Below, one piece after another: positions 1 through 7,124 of a DNA stretch of 46,721 nt. The stretch is from assembly GCA_945829425.1 (NCBI GenBank), contig CALZUQ010000020.1:1-46721 (forward strand), written 5' to 3'. The notes beneath the pieces were generated by a model. The model saw only the letters and a list, made by a program, of their open reading frames with translations, had not been told where the DNA came from and made no database searches. Position 1 is the stretch's first letter. Every line of letters begins with the position of its first letter. The DNA is from an uncultured bacterium. GTDB lineage: Bacteria; Bacteroidota; Bacteroidia; Bacteroidales; Bacteroidaceae. A program made the translations under genes and the position numbers.

Positions 1-71
1 TCGAATATAAAGCACAACCTGTCTAATGTTTTTTTGAAAATATACTTTACGAAATGTTTTTCATAAAAAAT

Positions 72-102
72 TTTGCAGTTTCAGATATTATTGTTACCTT
101 TG
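72..102 (+). promoter_or_regulatory. Bacteroidota-type promoter for the bspA-like gene
   Basis: TTTG at 72-75 and TACCTTTG at 95-102 are separated by 19 bp. This fits the Bacteroidota sigma-70 consensus (TTTG, 19-20 bp, TAnnTTTG). Transcription would begin near 109, leaving a leader of about 400 nt before the ATG at 516. Confidence 0.7.
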
Positions 103-108
103 CATCTA

Positions 109-515
109 GTCTTAGCCTTGCTGAAACCGAAGGCAACAGCCTATTGGGCAGAAGTGGGCAGACACATATATAATGACAAAGGCGTATCTTGCGCTTTGAT
201 TTTGACAATTCGTGAATCTCGCAAGTTCAAAGGTAAGTCAAAAACAAAGCAACGGGGACGCCTCATGGGTGTATTATATCCATTCCTTCCATTTTTCCTC
301 TTGATATTTGTGTGTCAAGAGATTAATGGTATAGAATTATATATACACATACGTGGGGCTTTCAGCGTTGCTCGTTTCGACTTACAGGGCAATGCGAGAG
401 CCTACGAATTGTGGAACGAGTGACAGGACTGGCTCCACGTTTTTTGTGTTTGTATGCATACAATCTTTCTTATTAACCGTCAAGAGGGAGCTATTGGCAA
501 AAAAAACATCTAAAG
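109..515 (+). promoter_or_regulatory. Long, apparently structured 5' leader of the bspA-like gene
   Basis: No convincing ORF lies here. A proximal domain nests two perfect 6-bp helices: AGGCGT 180-185 with ACGCCT 258-263, and inside it CTTGCG 188-193 with CGCAAG 220-225. A distal domain is closed by ACGTGG 351-356 with CCACGT 435-440 and contains CTCGTTTC 371-378 with GGAACGAG 413-420. A run of six T (440-445) follows directly, so the distal domain could act as a terminator or attenuator. It could be a cis-regulator or an independent small RNA. I do not recognise a known riboswitch class, and the pairing is read by eye. Confidence 0.45.
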
Positions 516-1631
516 ATGAAAAAATCATTTACTATGAGATGCATGCTCATCGCTCTGTTTACGGTAATGAGTATGGCTGCGAATGCAGAAGTCATTGAGT
601 ATAGCACCGATGACGGATTCAAGTACAATTTGGACACTGAGGCGAAGACTGCAGAGCTTGCAGAGTTTAGCGGTTCTCAAACGGAAGTAGTCATTCCCGA
701 AAACCTTACGTATAACGATGTTACATATAGCGTGACGAGTTTGGGAGAAAAATGCTTCCGATTCTGTTCTTCTCTCACGTCCATTGTCATTCCGTCTTCT
801 GTGACGAGTTTGGGAGGGGGCTGCTTCCATGGCTGTAAATCCCTCACGTCCATTGACATTCCGTCTTCTGTGACGAGTTTGGGAGAATACTGCTTCTATT
901 ACTGTTCTTCTCTCACGTCCATTGACATTCCGTCTTCTGTGACGAGTTTGGGAAATAACTGCTTCGCTTACTGTGAATCCCTCACGTCCATTGACATTCC
1001 GTCTTCTGTGACGAGTTTGGGAGATTACTGCTTCTTTCGCTGTTCTTCCCTCACGTCTGTCACCATTCCGTCTTCTGTGACGAGTTTGGGAGAATACTGC
1101 TTCTCTTACTGTTCTTCCCTTACGTCTGTCACCATTCCGTCTTCTGTGACGAGTTTGGGAGGTGCCTGCTTCTATGGCTGTTCTTCCCTCACGTCCATTG
1201 ACATTCCGTCTTCCGTGACGAGTTTGGGAAGTTACTGCTTCGGAGACTGTTCTTCCCTCACGTCCATAACCATTCCGTCTTCTGTGACGAGTTTGGGAGA
1301 TTACTGCTTCTGTTACTGTACTTCCCTTAAAACAGTGACATGCGAAATAGAAACACCAATTAATGGCGATTTCTTCCAAGGAATTCCTATCGACCAAGCT
1401 ACTCTCTATGTCCTGGAAGCTTCTCTTGATGCATACCAAACTACATCGCCATGGAGCGGTTTCGGTACAATCCTGCCAATCACCTCTACCGGCATAAACT
1501 ACAATACCGCCAACAAAGAAGTTACCATTGACGCTGTCTATGACCTTGATGGAAAGAGAAGCAACGGCACAAGCCGTGGTCTGAACATCATCCGCATGAG
1601 TGACGGCACGACAAGGAAAGTAATGAAATAA
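516..1631 (+). CDS. BspA-like leucine-rich-repeat surface protein
   Basis: This 371-residue protein has an N-terminal signal peptide (basic start, hydrophobic stretch, cleavage near ANA-EV around residue 25). Residues 73-279 are nine tandem 23-residue repeats of the form VTSLGxxCFxxCxSLTSIxIPSS, the LRR_5/BspA (Treponema pallidum) class that mediates adhesion in Tannerella and Prevotella. The underlying DNA is a near-identical 69-bp tandem repeat (732-1352). The C-terminal segment, with VYDLDGKR near residue 345 and a lysine-ending tail, resembles the short C-terminal sorting domains of secreted Prevotella proteins, so outer-surface delivery is inferred. ATG 516 is used; ATG 534 would shorten the signal peptide. 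The ligand is unknown. Confidence 0.85.
   Translation: MKKSFTMRCMLIALFTVMSMAANAEVIEYSTDDGFKYNLDTEAKTAELAEFSGSQTEVVIPENLTYNDVTYSVTSLGEKCFRFCSSLTSIVIPSSVTSLGGGCFHGCKSLTSIDIPSSVTSLGEYCFYYCSSLTSIDIPSSVTSLGNNCFAYCESLTSIDIPSSVTSLGDYCFFRCSSLTSVTIPSSVTSLGEYCFSYCSSLTSVTIPSSVTSLGGACFYGCSSLTSIDIPSSVTSLGSYCFGDCSSLTSITIPSSVTSLGDYCFCYCTSLKTVTCEIETPINGDFFQGIPIDQATLYVLEASLDAYQTTSPWSGFGTILPITSTGINYNTANKEVTIDAVYDLDGKRSNGTSRGLNIIRMSDGTTRKVMK
732..1352 (+). repeat. Nine 69-bp tandem repeats inside the bspA-like gene
   Basis: Each unit begins GTGACGAGTTTGGGA and encodes one 23-residue LRR. Most differences between units fall in the five or six codons around the two cysteines, while the flanks are almost invariant. 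This pattern suggests recent duplication or gene conversion. The last unit (from 1284) decays after its first half. Confidence 0.9.
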
Positions 1632-1676
1632 TGCCGCGAGACTATATCTCTAAGGCGAAAAACTGTACTTGAAAGT

Positions 1677-1717
1677 AATCTCAGCTTCTCTCCTGAGTTG
1701 TGAGAGTAGCTGAGATT
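1677..1717 (+). terminator. Stem-loop after the bspA-like gene, candidate terminator
   Basis: Arms 1677-1692 and 1702-1717 pair over 16 positions with one mismatch, 46 bp after the stop codon. The following tract (ATCTTCTTT) is only moderately T-rich, so this may be a weak terminator or an RNA-stabilising hairpin. Confidence 0.5.
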
Positions 1718-1746
1718 ATCTTCTTTGATAGGGTAAGACCACGAGG

Positions 1747-1766
1747 ACATGGTGACAGGTGAGTGT
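1747..1766 (+). repeat. 20-bp direct repeat, copy 1 (copy 2 at 3515-3534)
   Basis: The 20 bases ACATGGTGACAGGTGAGTGT are identical at 1747-1766 and 3515-3534. Both copies lie downstream of plus-strand genes, and the flanks diverge immediately on both sides. Confidence 0.8.
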
Positions 1767-1963
1767 CCCGAAAAATATTTTCTCTAATCTTTGACATTAA
1801 CCTTGGCATAATATCTTGACCTAAACGACAACCGACGAACGAAGCAAGAGCAGAGTGGAGCTTGCTCCAACTATGCCTTGCAAGGAGGAGGAAGACGAAG
1901 TCAATTAAGACAACAGAGACAACAAAGACAGGCTTCGTCTCGGAATAAAAAATGCTTTTTTAT

Positions 1964-1994
1964 TTTGTATTTCTCTCAATTTGTACTATCTTTG
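1964..1994 (+). promoter_or_regulatory. Promoter of the secreted alpha/beta hydrolase
   Basis: TTTG at 1964-1967, 19 bp, then TATCTTTG at 1987-1994. This sits just before the ATG at 2020, giving a very short leader of about 20 nt. Confidence 0.7.
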
Positions 1995-2019
1995 CAGCGG
2001 TTTTATCAATAAATGAGAT

Positions 2020-3327
2020 ATGAAGAAGATAAAGAGATTATTTGCGATAATGATTTTTGCTGGCATGTCGCTTGTGGTTAGTGCTCAGGAAGGGGCATGG
2101 AACGGTGAGATCGAGGTTCAGGGGATGAAGCTGCCGTTGGTCTTCAATTTCAGTTCTGACGGGTGTACTCTCGACTCTCCTTCACAGGGAGCAAAGGGTA
2201 TTAAGGCAGAGAAGGAGACTTTGGAAGGCGGAAAGATACGTGTGAAGATACCTATGGCAAGGGCTGTCTTCGAGGGCACTATGGAGGGAGAAGGCATAAA
2301 GGGTACGTTTACACAGAACGGGATGTCGTTTCCGATGACTCTGTTGCCGGGAACACCAAGGGTTAACCGTCCGCAGACTCCTGTGGCTCCTTTCCCATAT
2401 ACCACAGAAGAAGTGTCATTCTGTAATGGTGACTATATATTTAATGGTACGCTGACTATGCCGAAGAACAGCGACAAGAATACCAAGGTGGTGCTTATGG
2501 TGACTGGCAGCGGACAGCAGAACCGTGACGAGGAGGTGTTTGGACACAAACCATTTGCAGTGATTGCCGATGCTCTGGCACGCGAGGGAATAGCATCCCT
2601 ACGCTACGACGACAGGGGGTATGGCGACTCGACTGTCGTTTTCTCGAACTTCACTACCGACGACTTCAAACAAGATGCTGAGGCAGGGCTTTGCTTCCTG
2701 CGGAAGAGGTTCAAAAGAGTTGGAGTGCTTGGCCATAGCGAAGGAGGCACGATAGCCTTTATGCTTGCCATTGAGGGTAAGGCTGACTTTGTGGTGTCAA
2801 TGGCAGGAATGGCTGTTTCTGGTAAGGAGACGTTGCTGATGCAGAACCGCATAGGATTGGCTCCGTTGGGTTTGCCGGAGGAGACGGTAGATGCCTATTG
2901 CAAGTCCTTGTCGGACGCATTTGACACGCTGGCAGGAGGGAAGAGCGTGCAGGACGTTGACCGCAAGAATGTGCCGTTGTTGCTGAGACAGATGTTTGAA
3001 ATGGCTATGAAACAAGCTGATACGCCTTTTATGCGTCACATCTTTTCTTTGGATATCAGACAAGAGCTGCCGAAAATCACATGTCCGGTATTGGCAATGA
3101 ATGGCAAGAAGGATATGCAGGTAGATTGTGAAAAGAATATCTCTGCCTTGCAGGATGGACTTCTGAACTGCAAGCCTACGATAGTTCCCTTCGACGGACT
3201 GAATCATCTCTTCCAGCATTGCACGACAGGAAATGTCATTGAATATCAGCAGATAGAGGAAACTATTTCCGTTGATGCCCTGAAAACTATTCTTGATTAT
3301 ATACGCAACCTGGATTTGCAGAGATAG
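2020..3327 (+). CDS. Secreted alpha/beta hydrolase (serine esterase-like)
   Basis: This 435-residue protein has a signal peptide (hydrophobic core residues 7-20, likely cleavage after SAQ or nearby). Residues 25-115 form a small beta-rich domain typical of Bacteroidota hydrolases of this type. The alpha/beta fold follows from about 130. The nucleophile elbow is GHSEGG with Ser240. YDDRGYGDS near 196-204 matches the oxyanion-side motif of dienelactone-hydrolase-like esterases, and the late DGLNH motif supplies the likely catalytic His near 396. The predicted action is hydrolysis of an ester or peptide-like substrate in the periplasm or outside the cell. The substrate cannot be told from sequence. 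It stands alone with its own promoter, and the bidirectional terminator at 3553 separates it from the convergent ferritin gene. Confidence 0.85.
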   Translation: MKKIKRLFAIMIFAGMSLVVSAQEGAWNGEIEVQGMKLPLVFNFSSDGCTLDSPSQGAKGIKAEKETLEGGKIRVKIPMARAVFEGTMEGEGIKGTFTQNGMSFPMTLLPGTPRVNRPQTPVAPFPYTTEEVSFCNGDYIFNGTLTMPKNSDKNTKVVLMVTGSGQQNRDEEVFGHKPFAVIADALAREGIASLRYDDRGYGDSTVVFSNFTTDDFKQDAEAGLCFLRKRFKRVGVLGHSEGGTIAFMLAIEGKADFVVSMAGMAVSGKETLLMQNRIGLAPLGLPEETVDAYCKSLSDAFDTLAGGKSVQDVDRKNVPLLLRQMFEMAMKQADTPFMRHIFSLDIRQELPKITCPVLAMNGKKDMQVDCEKNISALQDGLLNCKPTIVPFDGLNHLFQHCTTGNVIEYQQIEETISVDALKTILDYIRNLDLQR

Positions 3328-3406
3328 ACGTTTTTGCGTTTTCCCCTACACGACACCAAATGATGGCGAAGAGGAAGCGTGGCTATAAGAAGTGAGGATA
3401 AGCCTC

Positions 3407-3423
3407 TCCGTCAAGGCGTGACG
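3407..3423. other. Small hairpin in the 3328-3632 intergenic region
   Basis: CCGTCA and TGACGG pair around a 5-nt loop. The 305-bp gap also holds the second copy of the 20-bp direct repeat (3515-3534), the bidirectional terminator at 3553-3583 and a run of nine G at 3609-3617 that can fold against CCCCC at 3622-3626. I see no gene in it. Confidence 0.4.
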
Positions 3424-3514
3424 GCACGCAAGTGTTTTGTAAGCCTGTCCGTTGTAAGCCATTAAGGCTGGGCGTTTCCGAGACATCGCCTATCTTGTCA
3501 AAAGACAGAAAAGT

Positions 3515-3534
3515 ACATGGTGACAGGTGAGTGT
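3515..3534 (+). repeat. 20-bp direct repeat, copy 2
   Basis: Identical to 1747-1766 and located about 190 bp after the hydrolase stop. See copy 1. Confidence 0.8.
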
Positions 3535-3552
3535 TGAGAGAAATACAAAAAA

Positions 3553-3583
3553 CGTCTGCATTCTTTATCGCTGAATGCAGACG
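3553..3583. terminator. Bidirectional intrinsic terminator between hydrolase and ferritin
   Basis: CGTCTGCATTC (3553-3563) and GAATGCAGACG (3573-3583) form a perfect 11-bp stem with a 9-nt loop. On the plus strand it is followed by CTTTTGTG and on the minus strand by TTTTTTG. It serves the convergent hydrolase and ferritin units. Confidence 0.85.
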
Positions 3584-3632
3584 CTTTTGTGTAAATGGAG
3601 TGTTTATAGGGGGGGGGCTGTCCCCCTGCTGT

Positions 3633-4151
3633 TTACTCTCCTGCGAGAGGTGATGCCTGAGTATATGTCCTTGCGGCAAGCTCGTTGTCGAGGTTGTACA
3701 GGCCGTAACCGTTGTCGCCTATAAGGCGCAGCTTCTGTATCATGGTCTGTGCTGTCTCCTCTTCTTCTACCTGCTCGTCAACGAACCATTGCAGACGGCT
3801 CTGTGCGGCATAGTCCTTCTCCTCGACAGCTATAGACATGATGTTGTTTATTAGTGCCGTAACCTTCTGCTCGTGAGCGTATGTGTTCTCGAAGGCAGCC
3901 AACGGACTTTCCCATTCTGTCTCAACAGCGTCGATAGCTTTCAGAGTAACCCTTCCGCCACGGCTTACGAGATAGTTGAAGAAGATCTGCGCATGATCCT
4001 GCTCTTCCTTAAACTGTACCTCAAACCAGTTTGCCATGCCAGGGAGTCCTGCCTCATGGCAATATGCCGACATACTGAGGTAGAGATATGCCGACCACAT
4101 CTCTGCATTAATCTGGGCGTTGATAGCCTCTTCCAAACGTTTTGAAATCAT
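3633..4151 (-). CDS. ftnA: Ferritin (bacterial non-haem ferritin)
   Basis: This 172-residue protein matches the usual ferritin length. It stores iron in the cytoplasm as a 24-subunit shell and oxidises Fe(II) at a ferroxidase centre. The di-iron ligands are visible: an early Glu in the first helix (AEMWSAYLYLSMSAY, residues 17-31), EExxH in FKEEQDHAQIF near residues 48-58, and a later Glu/Gln pair in the fourth helix region (QSRLQWFVDEQVEEE). It follows folD with a 39-bp gap on the same strand, so it may be co-transcribed with ffh and folD. No separate strong promoter was seen in the gap. The downstream terminator is at 3553-3583. Confidence 0.95.
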   Translation of the reverse strand: MISKRLEEAINAQINAEMWSAYLYLSMSAYCHEAGLPGMANWFEVQFKEEQDHAQIFFNYLVSRGGRVTLKAIDAVETEWESPLAAFENTYAHEQKVTALINNIMSIAVEEKDYAAQSRLQWFVDEQVEEEETAQTMIQKLRLIGDNGYGLYNLDNELAARTYTQASPLAGE

Positions 4152-4190
4152 AGTAGTAATATTTTTTAGTTGTATACGAGGTTTGAAACG

Positions 4191-5075
4191 TTATTTCTCA
4201 GCGTAATACTCTTTCTTGCCTGCAGCAAGGGTGTTCTTCATGAGCGAGCAAATCGTCATAGGGCCTACACCGCCAGGAACAGGCGTTATGAACGAACATT
4301 TCTCTGCCACATTGTCGAAGTCTACGTCGCCGGAGAGTCGGAAGCCGCTCTTCCTTGTAGCGTCAGGCACACGTGTAGTGCCGACGTCTATTACGACAGC
4401 TCCCTGCTTCACCATATCTTCCGTTACAAAGCCCGGTTTTCCTATTGCGGCAATTATAATGTCCGCCCCACGGCATTCCTCCTTGAGGTTTTGTGAGCGG
4501 CTGTGGCATACTGTCACTGTCGCGTCGCCATATTCTTTCTGCATCATCAGCTGTGCCATAGGCTTGCCAACGATGTTTGAACGTCCGAGGACGACACATT
4601 TCTTTCCTGACGTCTCTATGCCGTATCTCTTCAGCAGGGTTATGATGCCTAATGGTGTAGCGGAAATGAAGCACGGCAGTCCTATTGCCATGCGTCCTAC
4701 ATTGATGGGGTGGAAGCCGTCGACATCCTTGCGGTAGTCTATTGCCTCTATGACCCTCTGCTCGTTGATGTGCTTTGGCAGTGGCAGTTGTACTATGAAG
4801 CCGTCGACATCGTCGTCGGCGTTCAGCTTTGCGACACATTCCAGCAGTTCCTGTTCCGTGATGTCGTCTTCATAGCGTATCAGAGTAGACTTGAACCCGC
4901 ATGCCTCACATGCCAGAACCTTGTTCTTCACGTATGTTTCCGACCCGCCGTCGTGGCCTACCAGCACGGCAGCAAGGTGAGGCTGTTTGCCGCCTTGTGC
5001 CATGATGTTTCTGACCTCCTCGGCAATCTCTGCCTTTATGGCTGCTGCTGTAGCTTTTCCGTCAATAAGAGTCAT
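4191..5075 (-). CDS. folD: Bifunctional methylenetetrahydrofolate dehydrogenase / methenyl-THF cyclohydrolase
   Basis: This 294-residue protein is typical of FolD, which converts 5,10-methylene-THF to 10-formyl-THF with NADP, feeding purine and formyl-Met synthesis in the cytoplasm. The motif [15 protein letters not shown] (residues 47-61) carries the catalytic Lys. VQLPLPKHI and the signature [12 protein letters not shown] (around 118-129) are intact. The Rossmann motif is [13 protein letters not shown], and the C-terminal [18 protein letters not shown] is the second PROSITE-type signature. It lies between ffh and ferritin on the same strand. The 161-bp gap to ffh holds the 23-bp repeat array. 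Confidence 0.97.
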   Translation of the reverse strand: MTLIDGKATAAAIKAEIAEEVRNIMAQGGKQPHLAAVLVGHDGGSETYVKNKVLACEACGFKSTLIRYEDDITEQELLECVAKLNADDDVDGFIVQLPLPKHINEQRVIEAIDYRKDVDGFHPINVGRMAIGLPCFISATPLGIITLLKRYGIETSGKKCVVLGRSNIVGKPMAQLMMQKEYGDATVTVCHSRSQNLKEECRGADIIIAAIGKPGFVTEDMVKQGAVVIDVGTTRVPDATRKSGFRLSGDVDFDNVAEKCSFITPVPGGVGPMTICSLMKNTLAAGKKEYYAEK

Positions 5076-5132
5076 CTGTATCTGTTTTGTTTTATGTGTA
5101 TTTTACTGCTTTAAGTTAAGGCGTGGGGGTGC

Positions 5133-5212
5133 CTTAAGCTATGCCCGACCTTCGTCTTAAGTTATGCCCGACCTTCGTCTTAAGTTATGCCCGACCTTCG
5201 TCTTAAGTATGC
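5133..5212. repeat. 23-bp tandem repeat array between folD and ffh
   Basis: Three units of CTTAAGTTATGCCCGACCTTCGT-like sequence, 23 bp each, start at 5133, 5156 and 5179, followed by a partial unit from 5202. Unit 1 differs by one base and the others are identical. The array lies between the folD start (5075) and the ffh stop (5237), so it may be transcribed within the ffh-folD unit. CTTAAG in every unit is a perfect hexamer palindrome. Confidence 0.9.
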
Positions 5213-5236
5213 CATGCCTGAGAATCGGTGAGGGGG

Positions 5237-6586
5237 CTATTTCCTCATAGCCCTCATTGCGTTGGCCATCTGCATCATCTTGCTTGAGCCCATGCCTGTC
5301 ACCATTTTCATCATCTTACGTGTCTGGTCGAACTGCTTCATCAGGCGGTTCACCTCCTGTATGTCCGTTCCCGAGCCTTTGGCGATACGTCGGCGGCGTG
5401 ACTGGTTGATGATGTCAGGGTTCTCTCTCTCCTTCGGTGTCATGGAGCCTATAATGGCTTCTATGTTCTTGAACGGGTCGTCAGGGATGTCTATGTCCTT
5501 AATGGCTTTGCCGATGCCCGGTATCATTGCAGCCAGGTCTTTGACGTTACCCATTTTCTTCACCTGCTGTATCTGTCCGAGGAAATCGTTGAAGTCGAAC
5601 TTATTCTTCTTGATACGCTTCTCCAGACGGCGTGCTTCCTCTTCATCGAACTGCTGCTGTGCCCTTTCTACGAGCGACACGACATCGCCCATGCCGAGAA
5701 TGCGGTCGGCCATACGTTCCGGATGGAAGACATCGATAGCCTCCATCTTCTCTCCCGTTCCGATGAACTTTATAGGTTTGTCCACCACCGTGCGTATGGA
5801 GAGTGCCGCACCACCACGGGTGTCGCCGTCGAGCTTTGTGAGTATGACACCGTCAATCTCTAACTGTTCGTTGAACAGCTTTGCGGTAGTGACAGCCTCC
5901 TGTCCTATCATGGCATCGACCACGAGAAGCGTTTCCTGAGGGTTTACGGCATGCTTGATGTCTTTTATCTGCTTCATGAGCTCCTCGTCGATAGACTGTC
6001 GTCCGGCAGTATCTACTATGACGATGTCGTTGCCGTTGAGCTTTGCGTGAGCTATGGCGTTGCGTGCTACCGAGATAGGGTCTTTGGCGTTCTCCTCAAG
6101 GTATATAGGCACTTCCACCTGCTGTGCCAGCACTCGGAGCTGCTCCATTGCGGCAGGGCGGAAGGTGTCGCATGCAGCCAGCAGCGGCTTGCGGTGGTAA
6201 CGGCTGCGCAGCATGAGTGCGAGCTTGCCGGACATGGTGGTCTTTCCCGCACCGTTGAGACCTGTCATGAGAACTACGGCGGGATGTCCCGGCGTGGAGT
6301 CCAGCTTCATCTCTGCAGCCTTGCCACCCATGAGCAGTGCCAGCTCGTCGTGGACAATCTTTACCATCAGTTCTCCCGGCTTTATCGCTGTGAGGACGTT
6401 CATGCCGAGAGCCTTCTGCTTTACGCTGTCGGTAAATGTCTTTGCCACCTTGTAGTTGACGTCGGCATCGAGCAAGGCTCGGCGCACCTCTTTGAGCGTC
6501 TCTGCCACATTTATTTCGGTGATTTTTCCCTCACCTTTCAATATTTTGAAAGACCTTTCAAGTTTTTCGTTAAGATTTTCAAACAT
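5237..6586 (-). CDS. ffh: Signal recognition particle GTPase Ffh (SRP54)
   Basis: This 449-residue protein has a normal Ffh length and binds SRP RNA and signal sequences for co-translational targeting to the inner membrane. The N domain (1-90) is followed by the G domain with P-loop GLNGAGKTT near residue 109, DTFRPAA near 140, DTAGRQ near 192 and TKLDGDTRGGAAL near 250. The C-terminal M domain is methionine-rich (MKMVTGMGSSKMMQMANAM region) and has a RRRRIAKGSG RNA-binding segment. It is the first gene of the minus-strand ffh-folD-ftn set. A possible promoter lies at 6768-6775. Confidence 0.98.
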   Translation of the reverse strand: MFENLNEKLERSFKILKGEGKITEINVAETLKEVRRALLDADVNYKVAKTFTDSVKQKALGMNVLTAIKPGELMVKIVHDELALLMGGKAAEMKLDSTPGHPAVVLMTGLNGAGKTTMSGKLALMLRSRYHRKPLLAACDTFRPAAMEQLRVLAQQVEVPIYLEENAKDPISVARNAIAHAKLNGNDIVIVDTAGRQSIDEELMKQIKDIKHAVNPQETLLVVDAMIGQEAVTTAKLFNEQLEIDGVILTKLDGDTRGGAALSIRTVVDKPIKFIGTGEKMEAIDVFHPERMADRILGMGDVVSLVERAQQQFDEEEARRLEKRIKKNKFDFNDFLGQIQQVKKMGNVKDLAAMIPGIGKAIKDIDIPDDPFKNIEAIIGSMTPKERENPDIINQSRRRRIAKGSGTDIQEVNRLMKQFDQTRKMMKMVTGMGSSKMMQMANAMRAMRK

Positions 6587-6767
6587 GTTTTTTTTCTTGT
6601 ATCAATGCTCTGGGTTCTATAAATTAGTTTTTCCGTTTCTGAACTTTCTTAATACATGACAGGCTTCATACATAAAGAAAGACAGAAGGCCTTCAAACGT
6701 AACCCCTTCTTCCTGTTGTTTCCTTTGGTGGTAATTTATATAACCCACCTTGTTATATTTCAAGTTA

Positions 6768-6775
6768 CAAAGTTA
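6768..6775 (-). promoter_or_regulatory. -7 box of a likely ffh promoter
   Basis: On the minus strand this reads TAACTTTG (TAnnTTTG). Transcription would begin near 6761, about 175 nt ahead of the ffh ATG. The -33 box is not clear. The rest of the 6587-6979 intergenic stretch is AT-rich and I see no gene in it. Confidence 0.5.
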
Positions 6776-6979
6776 CTAATTTTGTGGCAATTGAACCTAC
6801 ATGCCGTGGTGTTTTTAAGGTACTATAACATTTATTCGGCTTTTAGTTTGGCTCGGGGGCTTGGCTTACAGCGAAGTTAAGTACAGAAGAAAATCTGGTT
6901 GGAAAAACATTTTGGGGTACCTGCTTGTTATCCAAGACAAGTGTTTTTATAACTCACCTTAAATATTTTTAATGAAAAA

Positions 6980-7011
6980 TTTGGAGAAATGGATAAATTT
7001 TCCGAACTTTG
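6980..7011 (+). promoter_or_regulatory. Promoter of the RelA/SpoT homologue
   Basis: TTTG at 6980-6983, 20 bp, then GAACTTTG at 7004-7011, one base off TAnnTTTG. The leader from about 7018 to 7124 carries two small hairpins: AGGTG/CACCT (7027-7040) followed by TTTT, and GTGGGA/TCCCAC (7047-7072). The first looks like a very short terminator, so attenuation is possible but unproven. Confidence 0.5.
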
Positions 7012-7124
7012 CAACAATTCTTTTTCAGGTGCTTTCACCTTTTTATGTGGGAAACCTTTCCTTCGGTCCCACCAAGCCGTAGGGAGAGGCATTGACTACC
7101 TATTAAACTAAAACCACGCAAATT

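Noticed and set aside
73..423. 116-residue ORF (TTG start) in the bspA leader
   Set aside because: Its start overlaps the promoter and its frame is crossed by the paired helices. No domain or ribosome-binding signal was seen. A non-coding leader explains the region better.
525..1439. 304-residue open frame antisense to the bspA-like gene
   Set aside because: It is open only because the 69-bp sense repeat has no stop in that frame; the product is a repetitive Arg-rich string without a promoter.
3609..3617. Run of nine G as a phase-variable switch
   Set aside because: It lies after the ferritin stop codon and outside any promoter, and simply forms part of a GGGGG/CCCCC hairpin near the 3' ends.
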